From NCBI GenBank assembly GCA_035626475.1, contig DASPNP010000072.1:1-33189 (forward strand): 33,189 nucleotides of DNA, written 5' to 3'. Below are positions 7,097 through 15,890 of the stretch, piece by piece (positions within the stretch are counted from its first letter, which is position 1; the number at the start of each line of letters is the position of its first letter). Source of the stretch: DASPKT01 sp035626475 (GTDB taxonomy: Bacteria; Pseudomonadota; Alphaproteobacteria; Azospirillales; Azospirillaceae). Below the pieces are notes generated by a model, which worked only from the letters and a program-made list of their open reading frames with translations, had not been told where the DNA came from and made no database searches. The translations under genes and the position numbers were made by a program.

Positions 7097-8050
7097 ATGG
7101 CCCGCGGCGAGCTTTTCCCCCCGATCGATCCCTTCCAGACCGGCTACCTGAAGGCGCCCGGCGGCCTGCATACCCTCTACTGGGAGCAATCGGGCAATCC
7201 GCACGGCGTGCCGGTGGCGTTCCTGCACGGCGGCCCCGGGGCCGGCGCCTCGCCGACGCACCGCCGCTTCTTCGACCCGGCGCACTACCGGATCATCATC
7301 ATGGACCAGCGGGGCGCCGGCCGCTCCACCCCGCTGGGCGAGACGCGCGACAACGACATCCCGCACCTGCTGCAGGACCTCGAGCAGCTGCGCACCCAAC
7401 TGGGCATCGAGCGCTGGCACCTGTTCGGCGGCTCCTGGGGCTCCACCCTGGCGCTGGCCTATGCCCAGACCTACCCGGACCGGGTGCTGGGCATGATCCT
7501 GCGCGGCATCTTCCTGATGCGGCGGAGCGAGATCGACTGGTTCCTCTACGAGATGCGGACCATCTTCCCCGAGGCCTGGGCCGCCTTCTCCAACCACATC
7601 CCGGCCGCCGAGCGGGGCGACCTGCTGGAAGCCTACCACGCGCGCCTGAACAGCCCGGACCCGCAGGTGCGCCGCGCCGCCGCGCGCGCCTGGAGCATGT
7701 ATGAGGGCAGCTGCTCCACCCTGCTGCCCAGCCCCGAGCTGGTCTCGGCCTCGGGGGAGGACGGGCATGCGCTGGGGCTGGCGCGGATCGAGGCGCACTT
7801 CTTCCGCAACAACATCCCGGAGCGGGAGAACCGCTTCATCGAGGACATCCCGAAGATCCGGCACATCCCGGCCGTGATCGTGCAGGGCCGCTACGACATC
7901 GTCTGCCCGCCGCGCACGGCCGACGACCTGCACCGCGCCTGGCCCGAGGCCGACTACATCATCGTCCCGGACGCCGGCCACTCCGCCATGGAACCGGGCG
8001 TGCGCGCGGCCCTGGTCGCCGCCACCGAGCGCTTCAAGATGATCGCCTAG
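7097..8050 (+). CDS. pip: Proline iminopeptidase
   Basis: A 317-residue alpha/beta hydrolase of peptidase family S33 that removes N-terminal proline from peptides in the cytoplasm. The HGGPG oxyanion motif is at residues 44-48, DQRGAGRS at 70-77, and the nucleophile elbow GGSWGS puts catalytic Ser at 113. Asp267 (RYDIVCP) and His295 (DAGHS) complete the triad. Length and motifs match the monomeric proteobacterial type. A good promoter lies just upstream. Its TAG stop overlaps the stop of the antiporter gene that converges on it. Confidence 0.95.
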   Translation: MARGELFPPIDPFQTGYLKAPGGLHTLYWEQSGNPHGVPVAFLHGGPGAGASPTHRRFFDPAHYRIIIMDQRGAGRSTPLGETRDNDIPHLLQDLEQLRTQLGIERWHLFGGSWGSTLALAYAQTYPDRVLGMILRGIFLMRRSEIDWFLYEMRTIFPEAWAAFSNHIPAAERGDLLEAYHARLNSPDPQVRRAAARAWSMYEGSCSTLLPSPELVSASGEDGHALGLARIEAHFFRNNIPERENRFIEDIPKIRHIPAVIVQGRYDIVCPPRTADDLHRAWPEADYIIVPDAGHSAMEPGVRAALVAATERFKMIA

Positions 8051-9828
8051 GCCGCCGTTCCGCGCCCGGCCGGCAGCAGCCGACCCAGGCGCTGGCGGAA
8101 GGCGGCCCAGCTGTTCTCCTCGGGCGTCAGGTCGATGCCGACCAGGGTGATGCGCCCGTCCTCCGCGGCGGCCACCACCAGGTCGACGTCGCCGGCCGAC
8201 ACCCGGTCGCCCACCACGGGGGTGGAGCGCAGCCGCCTTGCCATGTAGTCCCCCACCTCCAGCCCCGCCGCGTCGGCCGGCACCGGCAGGCCGTAGAGCG
8301 CCGCCAGCTGGCCCGCCGGCGTGTCGCCCTGAATCTGGAAGTCACCCAGCAGCTCCTGGTGCGGGTCCTCCGCCCGCCGGCCGAACAGCCGGTCCAGCAC
8401 GTCCAGCGCGTGGGTATCGGCCAGCACCATGACGGCGTCGCCCGGCGACAGCGCCCGCACCTCCGCCGGGTTGGCCGGCCGCCCCTCATGGATCAGCGCC
8501 AGGATGCGCGCGGTCTCCGGGATCACCAGCCGGCCCAGGCCGCGCGTCGCCGCCTCGCTGCCCTCGGCGACGGTGAAGACCGACAGACGGTTGCCCTCCT
8601 CCACCGGCACGTCGATGTCGGCGCGGCCGGGCGGTTCGGGTTCGGGCGGCAGCTCGACACGCAGCAGCCGGGCGGCCGGGCCGATGGTCCAGCCCTGCAG
8701 CACCAGCGATACCAGCACCACGACGAAAGCGACGCCGAAATAGGCCTCCGCCCCCGGCACCCCCGCCAGCACCGGCAGGGTGGCGAGGTAGATCGGCACG
8801 GCGCCGCGCAGGCCCACCCAGGAGATGAAGGCCCGCTCGTTCCAGGCGAAGCGGAAGGGCGCCAGCGACAGGAACACCGCCAGCGGCCGGGCGACGAAGA
8901 CCAGCACCAGCGCCACCAGCACCGCCGGCAGCATGACCGGCAGCAGCTCGCGCGGGGTCACCAGCAGGCCCAGGATCAGGAACATGGTGATCTGCGCCAG
9001 CCAGGCGAGGCCGTCATGGAAGCGGCCGATGAGCTGGTGCCCCTTGGTCCGCCGGTTGCCCAGCACCAGACCGGCCAAGTAGACCGCCATGAAGCCGCTG
9101 GAACCCAGGATCTGCGTGCCGCCGAAGGTGAAGAGCGCGCCGGCCAGCGCCAGGATGGGATAGAGGCCGGGCGCCAGCTCCAGCCGGTTGATCAGCCAGG
9201 CCAGCGCCATGCCGGCCAACGCGCCGAGCGCGGCGCCGCCGGCGATGCCCAGGACGAAATGCGCGACATGCCGGAACCCCAGCGCCTCCGGCCCGCCCAG
9301 AACCAGTTCGATGGCGACCAGGGTCAGGAACACGGCCATCGGGTCGTTCAGGCCGGACTCCACCTCCAGCGTGGCGTTGGTGCGCGGGCGTAGACTGAGG
9401 CCATTGACGTGCAGCAGGAAGAAGACGGCCGCCGCGTCGGTGGAGGCGACCAGCGCGCCGATCAGGAACCCCTCCGCCCAGCCGACGCCCAGCGCCAGGC
9501 TGGCGACCGCCCCGGCCAGCCCAGCCGTGACCAGCACGCCGATCGTCGCCAGGGACAGGGCCGGCCAGCGCGCCAGGTCGAAGGCCTCGCGCTTGGTCCG
9601 CAGGCCGCCGTCGAACAGGATGACCGCCAGCGCGACGCTGCCGACGAAATAGGTCAGGCGGAAATCGTCGAAGTCGATGCCGCCCGGCCCGTCCTCCCCG
9701 GCCAGCATGCCCAGGCCGAGGAACACCAGCAGCAGCGGCGCGCCGAAGCGCGAGGAGACCTTGCCCGCCAGGATGGAGAGCAGCAGCAGCAGTCCGGCGA
9801 CCATGATCAGGTTGTCGGCGGCGGCCAC
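8047..9828 (-). CDS. Potassium/proton antiporter, CvrA/NhaP2 type
   Basis: A 593-residue membrane antiporter. The first ~390 residues form a CPA1-type Na+/K+-H+ exchanger with about 12 helices, with FDGGLR and the STDAAAVFFLL / ESGLNDPMA segments that form the cation site. A TrkA-C regulatory domain follows (near NRLSVFTVAEGSEA to VMVLAD), and then a CorC/HlyC-like domain to the end. This three-part order is that of CvrA (NhaP2), which exchanges K+ for H+ at the inner membrane. I choose the GTG at 9828 because GGAGG sits five bases upstream and homologues begin with this short hydrophobic N-terminus. The last four bases overlap the end of pip. Confidence 0.9.
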   Translation of the reverse strand: MAAADNLIMVAGLLLLLSILAGKVSSRFGAPLLLVFLGLGMLAGEDGPGGIDFDDFRLTYFVGSVALAVILFDGGLRTKREAFDLARWPALSLATIGVLVTAGLAGAVASLALGVGWAEGFLIGALVASTDAAAVFFLLHVNGLSLRPRTNATLEVESGLNDPMAVFLTLVAIELVLGGPEALGFRHVAHFVLGIAGGAALGALAGMALAWLINRLELAPGLYPILALAGALFTFGGTQILGSSGFMAVYLAGLVLGNRRTKGHQLIGRFHDGLAWLAQITMFLILGLLVTPRELLPVMLPAVLVALVLVFVARPLAVFLSLAPFRFAWNERAFISWVGLRGAVPIYLATLPVLAGVPGAEAYFGVAFVVVLVSLVLQGWTIGPAARLLRVELPPEPEPPGRADIDVPVEEGNRLSVFTVAEGSEAATRGLGRLVIPETARILALIHEGRPANPAEVRALSPGDAVMVLADTHALDVLDRLFGRRAEDPHQELLGDFQIQGDTPAGQLAALYGLPVPADAAGLEVGDYMARRLRSTPVVGDRVSAGDVDLVVAAAEDGRITLVGIDLTPEENSWAAFRQRLGRLLPAGRGTAA

Positions 9829-9940
9829 GACTCCTCCTTCACCGTTGCGGGGGGATTTGATGCGGCAGTCTAGCAACGGATGTTGCCGCCGTGCAGCAAG
9901 CACGTGCCGTCCGCTGGAGGTAGGAAGCCGATTTCCGCGC

Positions 9941-10651
9941 TCAAGCCGCGTCGTGGAAGATGATGCCGAGTGTGTGCCGGGTGCCACGCCTGATGCGGCT
10001 GACCCCGTGCTTCAGCGTCGCGCGGTAGGTGCCGCGGCTGCCGCGCACCGGCCGGTGGCGCGTGGCGAAGATGATCGCGGCGCCCTGGACCAGCGGCGCG
10101 ACCTCCACCCGGCTCTGCTGGCGCGGGCGGCTCTCCGAGATCACGAACTCGCCGCCCTCGAAATCCACGCCCGGCCGGTCCAGCAGGAACGCCATCTGGA
10201 AGGGGAAGGCGACGGCGCCGTAGATATCCTGGTGCAGGCAGTTGAAGCCGCCGGCGCCGTAGCGCAGCAGCAGCGGCGTCGGCCGCTCCTGTCCCGCCGA
10301 GCGGCAGACCGCGCGGAACCCGTCGAGATCGTCCGGTATCGGATGCTCAAACCCCAGCAGCGGCGCCCAGTCCCGCGCCAGCGGCGCCAGCCGCTCGTAT
10401 CCGGCCTCGCGCAAAGCCTGGACAGGGGCCGGCAGCGGGTCGCGGAAATAGCGGTACTCGCCCTCGCCGAACCCGTGCCGCGCCATGACCACGGTGGTGC
10501 GGAAGAGATCGTCCCGATCGTAGAGCGCGGCCAGGGCGGCGCAGTCGGCCGGGTCGAGCAGCGGCGGCGTCACGGCATGGCCGCGCCCGCCGACCTCCTC
10601 CAGGAGGGCGGTCCAGTCGAGGGCGTTCAGGCGGGCGGCGGGGTCGGTCAT
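9941..10651 (-). CDS. 2OG-Fe(II) oxygenase family protein
   Basis: A 236-residue double-stranded beta-helix dioxygenase. The iron ligands appear as His140 and Asp142 in CLHQDIYG and His215 in RATLKHGVSR; Arg225 in GTRHTLGIIF would bind 2-oxoglutarate. The C-terminal half (from about residue 125) resembles prolyl-4-hydroxylase-like domains, while the N-terminal 120 residues are typical of a bacterial subfamily with no assigned substrate. The ATG at 10651 starts the conserved MTDPAARLNALDW; a GTG at 10687 behind AGGAA is an alternative and would add 12 residues. It stands alone, 112 bases from the antiporter start. Confidence 0.85.
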   Translation of the reverse strand: MTDPAARLNALDWTALLEEVGGRGHAVTPPLLDPADCAALAALYDRDDLFRTTVVMARHGFGEGEYRYFRDPLPAPVQALREAGYERLAPLARDWAPLLGFEHPIPDDLDGFRAVCRSAGQERPTPLLLRYGAGGFNCLHQDIYGAVAFPFQMAFLLDRPGVDFEGGEFVISESRPRQQSRVEVAPLVQGAAIIFATRHRPVRGSRGTYRATLKHGVSRIRRGTRHTLGIIFHDAA

Positions 10652-10823
10652 GGCGTCAAGGTGGCGCGGGAGCACGGCCGGGTCCACCCGGTTCCTGCGC
10701 CGATCGGCCGACCAAGGCTATGCCATTGAAACAGCGAGCTTTGCTCCAATGCCGAAGGATCTTTGTCGGAGTTGCCGTAAACCCTTTCCGCCCAATGACT
10801 TAAGCTGTGCCAGCGCGTATCTC

Positions 10824-11273
10824 TCAGAACCCCGCGTCCGGATGCAGGTGCGCCACCTCGAAGCCGAAGCGGGCCGACATCATCTCCCCCACCCGCAGCC
10901 GATGGCAGATGTGGGGGTCGGCCTCCAGGCAGAGCAGGCAGGCGGGCGTCTCCTTCGCCATGGCCGCCGCCTCGGCCAGCGCGAACTCGGCCTCGGGCGT
11001 GGCGAGCGCCTTGTCGACGATGTCCCAGAACGTCTCCCACTGCCGCTTCTGGTTGGCGATGCGCCCCTCCTTGGGCGTGCCCAGCGCCCTGGCGTGGTGG
11101 TAGGCGATGCCGGCCTCGGCCAGCGCCGCGCGCAGCGGGCCCTTGGAGAAGCCGGCGCGGCGCGACAGCGGCAGCTCTCGCACGTCGATCAGCAGGCCGA
11201 CGCCCGCCTCCTTCAGCGCGTCGATCAGCCGGGGCTGCGTCGCCTTCTCGTAGCCGATGCTGTGCAGGATCAT
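10824..11273 (-). CDS. DUF488 domain-containing protein
   Basis: A 149-residue DUF488 protein. It opens with the family signature HSIGYE, then IDVRELPLSRRAGFSK near residue 30. It ends with the paired Cys motif CLLCLEADPHICHR (about 113-126), whose Cys-x-Glu...Cys-His-Arg pattern is the family's best conserved feature. The fold has been likened to HTH or nuclease proteins, but the activity is not known to me. It is transcribed away from rpmI-rplT-pheST across a 159-base gap that holds the ribosomal operon promoter. Confidence 0.88.
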   Translation of the reverse strand: MILHSIGYEKATQPRLIDALKEAGVGLLIDVRELPLSRRAGFSKGPLRAALAEAGIAYHHARALGTPKEGRIANQKRQWETFWDIVDKALATPEAEFALAEAAAMAKETPACLLCLEADPHICHRLRVGEMMSARFGFEVAHLHPDAGF

Positions 11274-11314
11274 GCTTGTCCTCCTGGTATGCCCGCCCCT
11301 TCAACGAGGCGCGC

Positions 11315-11343
11315 TTGCCTTTCGGCGCGCCCCCGCGTATAAG
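11315..11343 (+). promoter_or_regulatory. Promoter of the rpmI-rplT-pheST block
   Basis: TTGCCT (11315-11320) and TATAAG (11338-11343) are 17 bases apart. The expected transcript would have a leader of about 80 bases before rpmI. The leader could carry L20 feedback control as in other bacteria, but I do not see an obvious structure. Confidence 0.7.
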
Positions 11344-11432
11344 CGGCGCTTCGTTCGGGCGGCGAGGCCGGGTCGGAAGACCCAGGGCATGCCCAACCGC
11401 CCAACGAGGAACCTAGTCCAGAAGGAACTGAA

Positions 11433-11633
11433 ATGCCCAAGTTGAAGAATCACAGCGGGTCGAAGAAGCGGTTCAAGCTGACCGCTTCCGGCAAGGTCCG
11501 CGCCGCCGTCGCGCACAAGCGCCACCGGCTGGTCTCCAAGCCGCAGAAGATGAAGCGCCAGGCCCGCGGGACGATGATCCTCGCCAAGGCCGACGGCATC
11601 ATCATCTCCAAGAATTTCATCCGGGTTCCGTGA
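11433..11633 (+). CDS. rpmI: 50S ribosomal protein L35
   Basis: A 66-residue basic protein that matches L35 throughout: PKLKNHSGSKKRFKLTASGK at the start and HLV/RLVSKPQKMKRQARGT in the middle. It is a late-assembly protein of the large ribosomal subunit. AAGGA lies about nine bases before the ATG. It is followed 14 bases later by rplT, the usual order. infC, which often precedes rpmI, is not in front of it here: a DUF488 gene on the other strand occupies that place. Confidence 0.97.
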   Translation: MPKLKNHSGSKKRFKLTASGKVRAAVAHKRHRLVSKPQKMKRQARGTMILAKADGIIISKNFIRVP

Positions 11634-11647
11634 GAAGGGAATAGACC

Positions 11648-12010
11648 ATGGCTCGCGTTAAGCGGGGCGTGACCACTCACGCCCGTCACAAGAAGATCCT
11701 GAAGCTGGCGAAGGGCTATCGCGGCCGTTCGAACAACTGCTTCCGCGTCGCGATCGAGAAGGTCGAGAAGGCGCTGCGGTATGCCTACCGCGACCGCCGC
11801 GCGAAGAAGCGCAATTTCCGCGCCCTGTGGATCCAGCGCATCAACGCCGGTGCGCGCATCCACGGCCTGACCTACAGCCAGTTCATGCACGGCATGAAGC
11901 GCGCCGGCATCGACGTCGACCGCAAGGTCCTCGCCGACATCGCCGCCCGCGAGCCGGACGCGTTTAAGGCCCTGGTCGACCAGGCCGAGGCCGCTCTCAA
12001 GGCTGCCTGA
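11648..12010 (+). CDS. rplT: 50S ribosomal protein L20
   Basis: A 120-residue protein, the usual length for L20. MARVKRGVTTHARHKKILKL and GYRGRSNNCFRVA mark the long basic N-terminal helix that threads into 23S rRNA. RRAKKRNFRALWIQRINAG is the conserved globular start. It has an early role in 50S assembly and in some bacteria represses its own operon. GAAGGGA precedes the ATG. A strong terminator lies 28 bases after the stop, before pheS. Confidence 0.98.
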   Translation: MARVKRGVTTHARHKKILKLAKGYRGRSNNCFRVAIEKVEKALRYAYRDRRAKKRNFRALWIQRINAGARIHGLTYSQFMHGMKRAGIDVDRKVLADIAAREPDAFKALVDQAEAALKAA

Positions 12011-12037
12011 TCCCACCCGGATCGGCGGTTCAGGATC

Positions 12038-12074
12038 AAGGGGAGCAGGCCCGGCGGGCCCGCTCCCCTTTTTT
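12038..12074 (+). terminator. Terminator between rplT and pheS
   Basis: AAGGGGAGC...GCTCCCCTT brackets a GC-rich inner stem (GGCCC/GGGCC) and ends in TTTTTT. This is a near-ideal intrinsic terminator. It would separate ribosomal protein expression from pheST or set their ratio by partial read-through. Confidence 0.9.
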
Positions 12075-12134
12075 CGTTTCCCGCCCTCCCCTCCCAACGA
12101 GACAGGCCCGGTGCACGGGCGAGATGAGGCGAAG

Positions 12135-13211
12135 ATGGATACGCTGGAGACCCTCAAGGCCGAGCTGATGGGCGCGGTCGAGGCCGCATCCGACGTGGCG
12201 GCGCTGGAGGAGGCGCGCGTCGCGGCGCTGGGCAAGAAGGGCCGCATCACCGGCCTGATGAAGGAGATGGGGAACCTCACGCCGGACGAGCGGCGCGAGC
12301 GCGGCCAAGCGCTGAACGCGCTGAAGGACGAGGTCGCCGCGGCGCTGGACGCCCGCCGGGACCTGCTCAAGCGCGCCGAGCTGGGCAAGCGCCTGGAGGC
12401 CGAGCGCATCGACGTCAGCCTGCCCCCACGCCCGGAGCGCGAGGGCCGCATCCATCCGATCAGCCAGACCATCGACGAGATGGTCGCCATCTTCGCCGAC
12501 ATGGGCTTCACGGTGGCGGAAGGTCCCGACATCGAGAACGACTTCAACAACTTCACCGCGCTGAACATGCCGCCGGAGCACCCCGCCCGGCAGATGCACG
12601 ACACCTTCTACCTGCCGAACGCGGCCGACGGCGCGGCGCGGGTGCTGCGCACGCACACCTCGCCGGTGCAGATTCGCACCATGCTGAGCCAGAAGCCGCC
12701 CATCCGCATCATCGCGCCGGGCCGCACCTACCGCAGCGACTACGACCAGACCCACACGCCCATGTTCCACCAGGTGGAGGGCCTCGTGATCGGCGAGGAC
12801 ATCCATATGGGCCATCTGAAGGGCACGCTGGTCGAGTTCTGCCGCGCCTTCTTCGACCTGGACGATCTGCCGCTGCGCTTCCGCCCCAGCTTCTTCCCCT
12901 TCACCGAACCCTCGGCGGAGGTCGACATCGGCTGCTCGCGCAAGGGCGGCGAGCTGAAGCTGGGCAATCACGGCGACTGGCTGGAGATCCTGGGCTGCGG
13001 CATGGTGCACCCGAAGGTTCTGGAGCATTGCGGCATCGACAGCACCCGCTACCAGGGCTTCGCCTTCGGCATGGGGATCGAGCGCGTGGCGATGCTGAAG
13101 TACGGCATCCCCGACCTGCGCACCTTCTTCGACGCCGATTTGCGCTGGCTGAAGCATTACGGTTTCGTGCCGCTCGACATGCCCAGCCTCGCCCAGGGCC
13201 TGACCCGCTGA
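12135..13211 (+). CDS. pheS: Phenylalanine-tRNA ligase alpha subunit
   Basis: A 358-residue class II aminoacyl-tRNA synthetase subunit; with PheT it forms the alpha2-beta2 enzyme that charges tRNA-Phe. The N-terminal ~90 residues are the coiled-coil arm. Motif 2 is GRTYRSDYDQTHTPMFHQ (about residue 196), and motif 3 is GFAFGMGIERVAMLKYGIPD (about 308). The ATG at 12135 fits family starts; a GTG at 12111 would add eight residues. No separate promoter is evident after the rplT terminator, so it may depend on read-through. pheT begins 26 bases later. Confidence 0.97.
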   Translation: MDTLETLKAELMGAVEAASDVAALEEARVAALGKKGRITGLMKEMGNLTPDERRERGQALNALKDEVAAALDARRDLLKRAELGKRLEAERIDVSLPPRPEREGRIHPISQTIDEMVAIFADMGFTVAEGPDIENDFNNFTALNMPPEHPARQMHDTFYLPNAADGAARVLRTHTSPVQIRTMLSQKPPIRIIAPGRTYRSDYDQTHTPMFHQVEGLVIGEDIHMGHLKGTLVEFCRAFFDLDDLPLRFRPSFFPFTEPSAEVDIGCSRKGGELKLGNHGDWLEILGCGMVHPKVLEHCGIDSTRYQGFAFGMGIERVAMLKYGIPDLRTFFDADLRWLKHYGFVPLDMPSLAQGLTR

Positions 13212-13237
13212 CCCGCATACGCTAGGGAAGAAGAGAC

Positions 13238-15658
13238 ATGAAGTTCACGCTCTCCTGGCTCAAGGAGCACCTTGAGACCGACGCGACCCTGGACGTGATC
13301 GCGGACAAGCTCACCGCCCTCGGCCTCGAGGTCGAAGGGGTGGAGGACCGCGGCCGGGACCTGGCCGCCTTTACCATCGCCAAGGTCGTTTCGGCTGAGA
13401 AACATCCCAATGCCGACAAGCTGCGCGTCTGCATGGTCGATGTCGGCGAGGGCGAGCCGGTGCAGGTCGTCTGCGGCGCGCCCAACGCCCGCGCCGGCCT
13501 GACCGGCGTCTTCGCCAAGCCCGGCACCACCATCCCGAACAGCGGCACCACGCTGTCGGTCGGCACCATCCGCGGGGTGGAGAGCCGGGGCATGCTCTGC
13601 TCCGAGCGCGAGCTGAACCTGTCGGACGAGCATAACGGCATCATCGAGCTGCCCGACGACGCCCCCGTGGGCGCCAACTTCGCGGCGTGGCGGGGCCTCT
13701 CCGATCCGGTCATCGAGATCAAGCTGACGCCCGACCGGGTGGACTGCGCCGGCGTGCGCGGCATCGCCCGCGACCTCGCCGCCGCCGGCCTCGGCAATCT
13801 CAAGCCGCTGAACGCGGCGCCGGTTCCGGCCAAGGGCGACGGTACGGTGAAGGTGACGCTCGACCTGCCGGAGGGGGCGCGCCACCATTGCCCGATGTTC
13901 GGCTCGCGCCTGATCCGCGGCGTGAGGAACGGCCCCAGCCCGCGCTGGCTGCAGGACAAGCTGCTGTCGGTCGGCCTGCGCCCGATCTCGGCCCTGGTGG
14001 ACATCACCAACCTGCTGACCATCGACCAGGTGCGGCCGCTGCACGTCTTCGACGCCGCCAAGCTGCAGGGCGACCTCACTGTACGCCACAGCCGCGCCGG
14101 CGAGACCCTGCTGGCCCTGAACGGCAAGGAGTACACCCTGCCCGACGGGCTGGTGGTGATCGCCGACGGCAGCGGCGTCGTCTCGCTGGGCGGCATCATG
14201 GGCGGCGAGACCACCGGCGTCACCGAGGAGACCACCGACGTCGTCATCGAGGCGGCGCTGTTCGACCCGCTGATCGTCGCCACCGGCGGCCGCGCCCTGC
14301 AGATCGAGAGCGACGCCCGCTACCGCTTCGAGCGCGGTGTCGACCCGGCTTCCGTCATCCCCGGCATCGAGCAGGCCACGCGCCTGGTGCTGGAGCTGTG
14401 CGGCGGCGAGGCCGGCCCGCTGTTCGTCGCCGGCGGAGAGCCAGACTGGAAGCGCACCCTGACCCTGCGCCCGTCCCGCGTGCTGGGGCTGGGCGGCGTG
14501 GACGTGCCCCGGGCCGAGCAGGAGCGCATCCTGGCGACGCTCGGCTTCGAGCTGGGCCGGGCCAAGAACGAGGATGGCAGCGACATGCTGACCGCCGTGC
14601 CGCCCTCCTGGCGCGCCGACGTGCATGGCGAGGCCGACCTGGTGGAGGAGGTGCTGCGGGTCCACGGCTTCGACGCCATCCCCGTCACCTCCCTGCCCCG
14701 CCCCGAGGGGCTGCCGAAGCCGGGCGTCTCGGCCAGGCAGCGCCGCGCCGGCATCGCCAAGCGGGCGCTGGCCGCGCGCGGCATGATGGAGGCGGTCACC
14801 TGGTCCTTCATGGACGAGGCGACGGCCGGGCTGTTCGGGCAGGTGCCGGAGGAGCTGAAGCTCCTCAACGCCATCAGCTCGGACTTGTCGGTCATGCGTC
14901 CCAGCGCCCTGCCGAACCTGGTGCGCGCCGCCGCCCGCAACGCCGCCCGGGGCTATCCCGACGTGGCGCTGTTCGAGGTCGGCCCCGCCTACCGCGACGG
15001 CTCGGAGAAGGGCCAGGATCTGATCGCCGCGGGCGTGCGCTCGGGCGACGCGGTACCGCGCCACTGGACCAAGGGCAAGCGCCCCGTCGACGCGTTCGAC
15101 GCCAAGGCCGACGCCATCGCGGCGCTGGAGGCGGTGGGTGCGCCGACCGGCAACCTGGTGGTCAGCACCGATGCGCCGGACTGGTACCATCCCGGCCGCT
15201 CGGGCTGCCTGCGCCTGGGGCCCACCGTGCTGGCTCGCTTCGGCGAGCTGCACCCGGCGACGCTGGAGGCGCTGGACGCGTCCGGGCCGGTGGCGGCGTT
15301 CGAGGTGTTCCTGGATGCCATCCCGCAGCCCAAGAAGAAGGCCGGCACCGCCAAGCCGATGCTGCAGCTCTCGCCCTTCCAGCCGCTGTCGCGCGACTTC
15401 GCCTTCGTGGTCGAGGCGGGCGTGGAGGCGGACAAGCTGGTGCGCGCGGCCAAGGGTGCCGACAAGGCGCTGATCACGGATGTGGCCGTGTTCGACGTCT
15501 ACCAGGGCCCGGGCGTCGAGGAAGGCCGCAAGAGCCTCGCCCTCTCCGTCACCCTGCAGCCCGTCGAGAAGACCCTGACCGACGCCGAGATCGAGGCCGT
15601 GGCGGCCAGGATCGTGGCGGCCGTCACCAAGGCCACCGGCGCCAGCTTGCGCGGCTGA
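13238..15658 (+). CDS. pheT: Phenylalanine-tRNA ligase beta subunit
   Basis: An 806-residue protein of normal length. In order: an EMAP/tRNA-binding domain (about residues 40-150, with AEKHPNADKLRVCMVDVG and VVCGAPNARAGL), the B3/B4 editing domain (about 215-385), B5 (about 405-480), a core-like catalytic fold, and the C-terminal ferredoxin-like anticodon-binding domain (about 710-806, starting FQPLSRDFAFVVE). It provides tRNA recognition and removal of mischarged Tyr. GAAGAAGAGA lies before the ATG. A hairpin at 15667-15696 follows the stop. Confidence 0.97.
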   Translation: MKFTLSWLKEHLETDATLDVIADKLTALGLEVEGVEDRGRDLAAFTIAKVVSAEKHPNADKLRVCMVDVGEGEPVQVVCGAPNARAGLTGVFAKPGTTIPNSGTTLSVGTIRGVESRGMLCSERELNLSDEHNGIIELPDDAPVGANFAAWRGLSDPVIEIKLTPDRVDCAGVRGIARDLAAAGLGNLKPLNAAPVPAKGDGTVKVTLDLPEGARHHCPMFGSRLIRGVRNGPSPRWLQDKLLSVGLRPISALVDITNLLTIDQVRPLHVFDAAKLQGDLTVRHSRAGETLLALNGKEYTLPDGLVVIADGSGVVSLGGIMGGETTGVTEETTDVVIEAALFDPLIVATGGRALQIESDARYRFERGVDPASVIPGIEQATRLVLELCGGEAGPLFVAGGEPDWKRTLTLRPSRVLGLGGVDVPRAEQERILATLGFELGRAKNEDGSDMLTAVPPSWRADVHGEADLVEEVLRVHGFDAIPVTSLPRPEGLPKPGVSARQRRAGIAKRALAARGMMEAVTWSFMDEATAGLFGQVPEELKLLNAISSDLSVMRPSALPNLVRAAARNAARGYPDVALFEVGPAYRDGSEKGQDLIAAGVRSGDAVPRHWTKGKRPVDAFDAKADAIAALEAVGAPTGNLVVSTDAPDWYHPGRSGCLRLGPTVLARFGELHPATLEALDASGPVAAFEVFLDAIPQPKKKAGTAKPMLQLSPFQPLSRDFAFVVEAGVEADKLVRAAKGADKALITDVAVFDVYQGPGVEEGRKSLALSVTLQPVEKTLTDAEIEAVAARIVAAVTKATGASLRG

Positions 15659-15666
15659 GCCTCCTG

Positions 15667-15696
15667 CCCCGGCCGGTCCGATCGGGCCGGCCGGGG
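15667..15696 (+). terminator. Hairpin after pheT
   Basis: CCCCGGCCGG (15667-15676) pairs with CCGGCCGGGG (15687-15696), and the pairing continues inwards as TCCG/CGGG. It starts nine bases after the pheT stop. Only a short T run (CTTT) follows. Confidence 0.6.
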
Positions 15697-15771
15697 CCGC
15701 TTTCCCTGGCCGATCCCCTGTGACCTTTTGTTCCGAATGGGCGGAATCCGCCGCCCGGAAGGGTTAGGTTC

Positions 15772-15800
15772 TTGCTCGCCCTCCCCAAATTCCTGATATT
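15772..15800 (+). promoter_or_regulatory. Possible promoter of the chemoreceptor gene
   Basis: TTGCTC (15772-15777) and GATATT (15795-15800) are 17 bases apart inside the most AT-rich part of the gap. The match is moderate and no flagellar sigma-28 motif is seen. Confidence 0.4.
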
Positions 15801-15890
15801 AATGTCTCTTAAGCAATAATGCCGGACTTTGGGCGTCTGCATTCTTGAGGCGCCCGCGACAAAGGGTCCCGGCGGCCGGGGGGAGAAGAG

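Noticed and set aside
13157..15253. A 698-codon open frame on the minus strand across pheT
   Set aside because: It is antisense to a full, motif-complete pheT and has the Gly/Ala/Arg/His/Gln-rich composition of GC-rich mirror frames.
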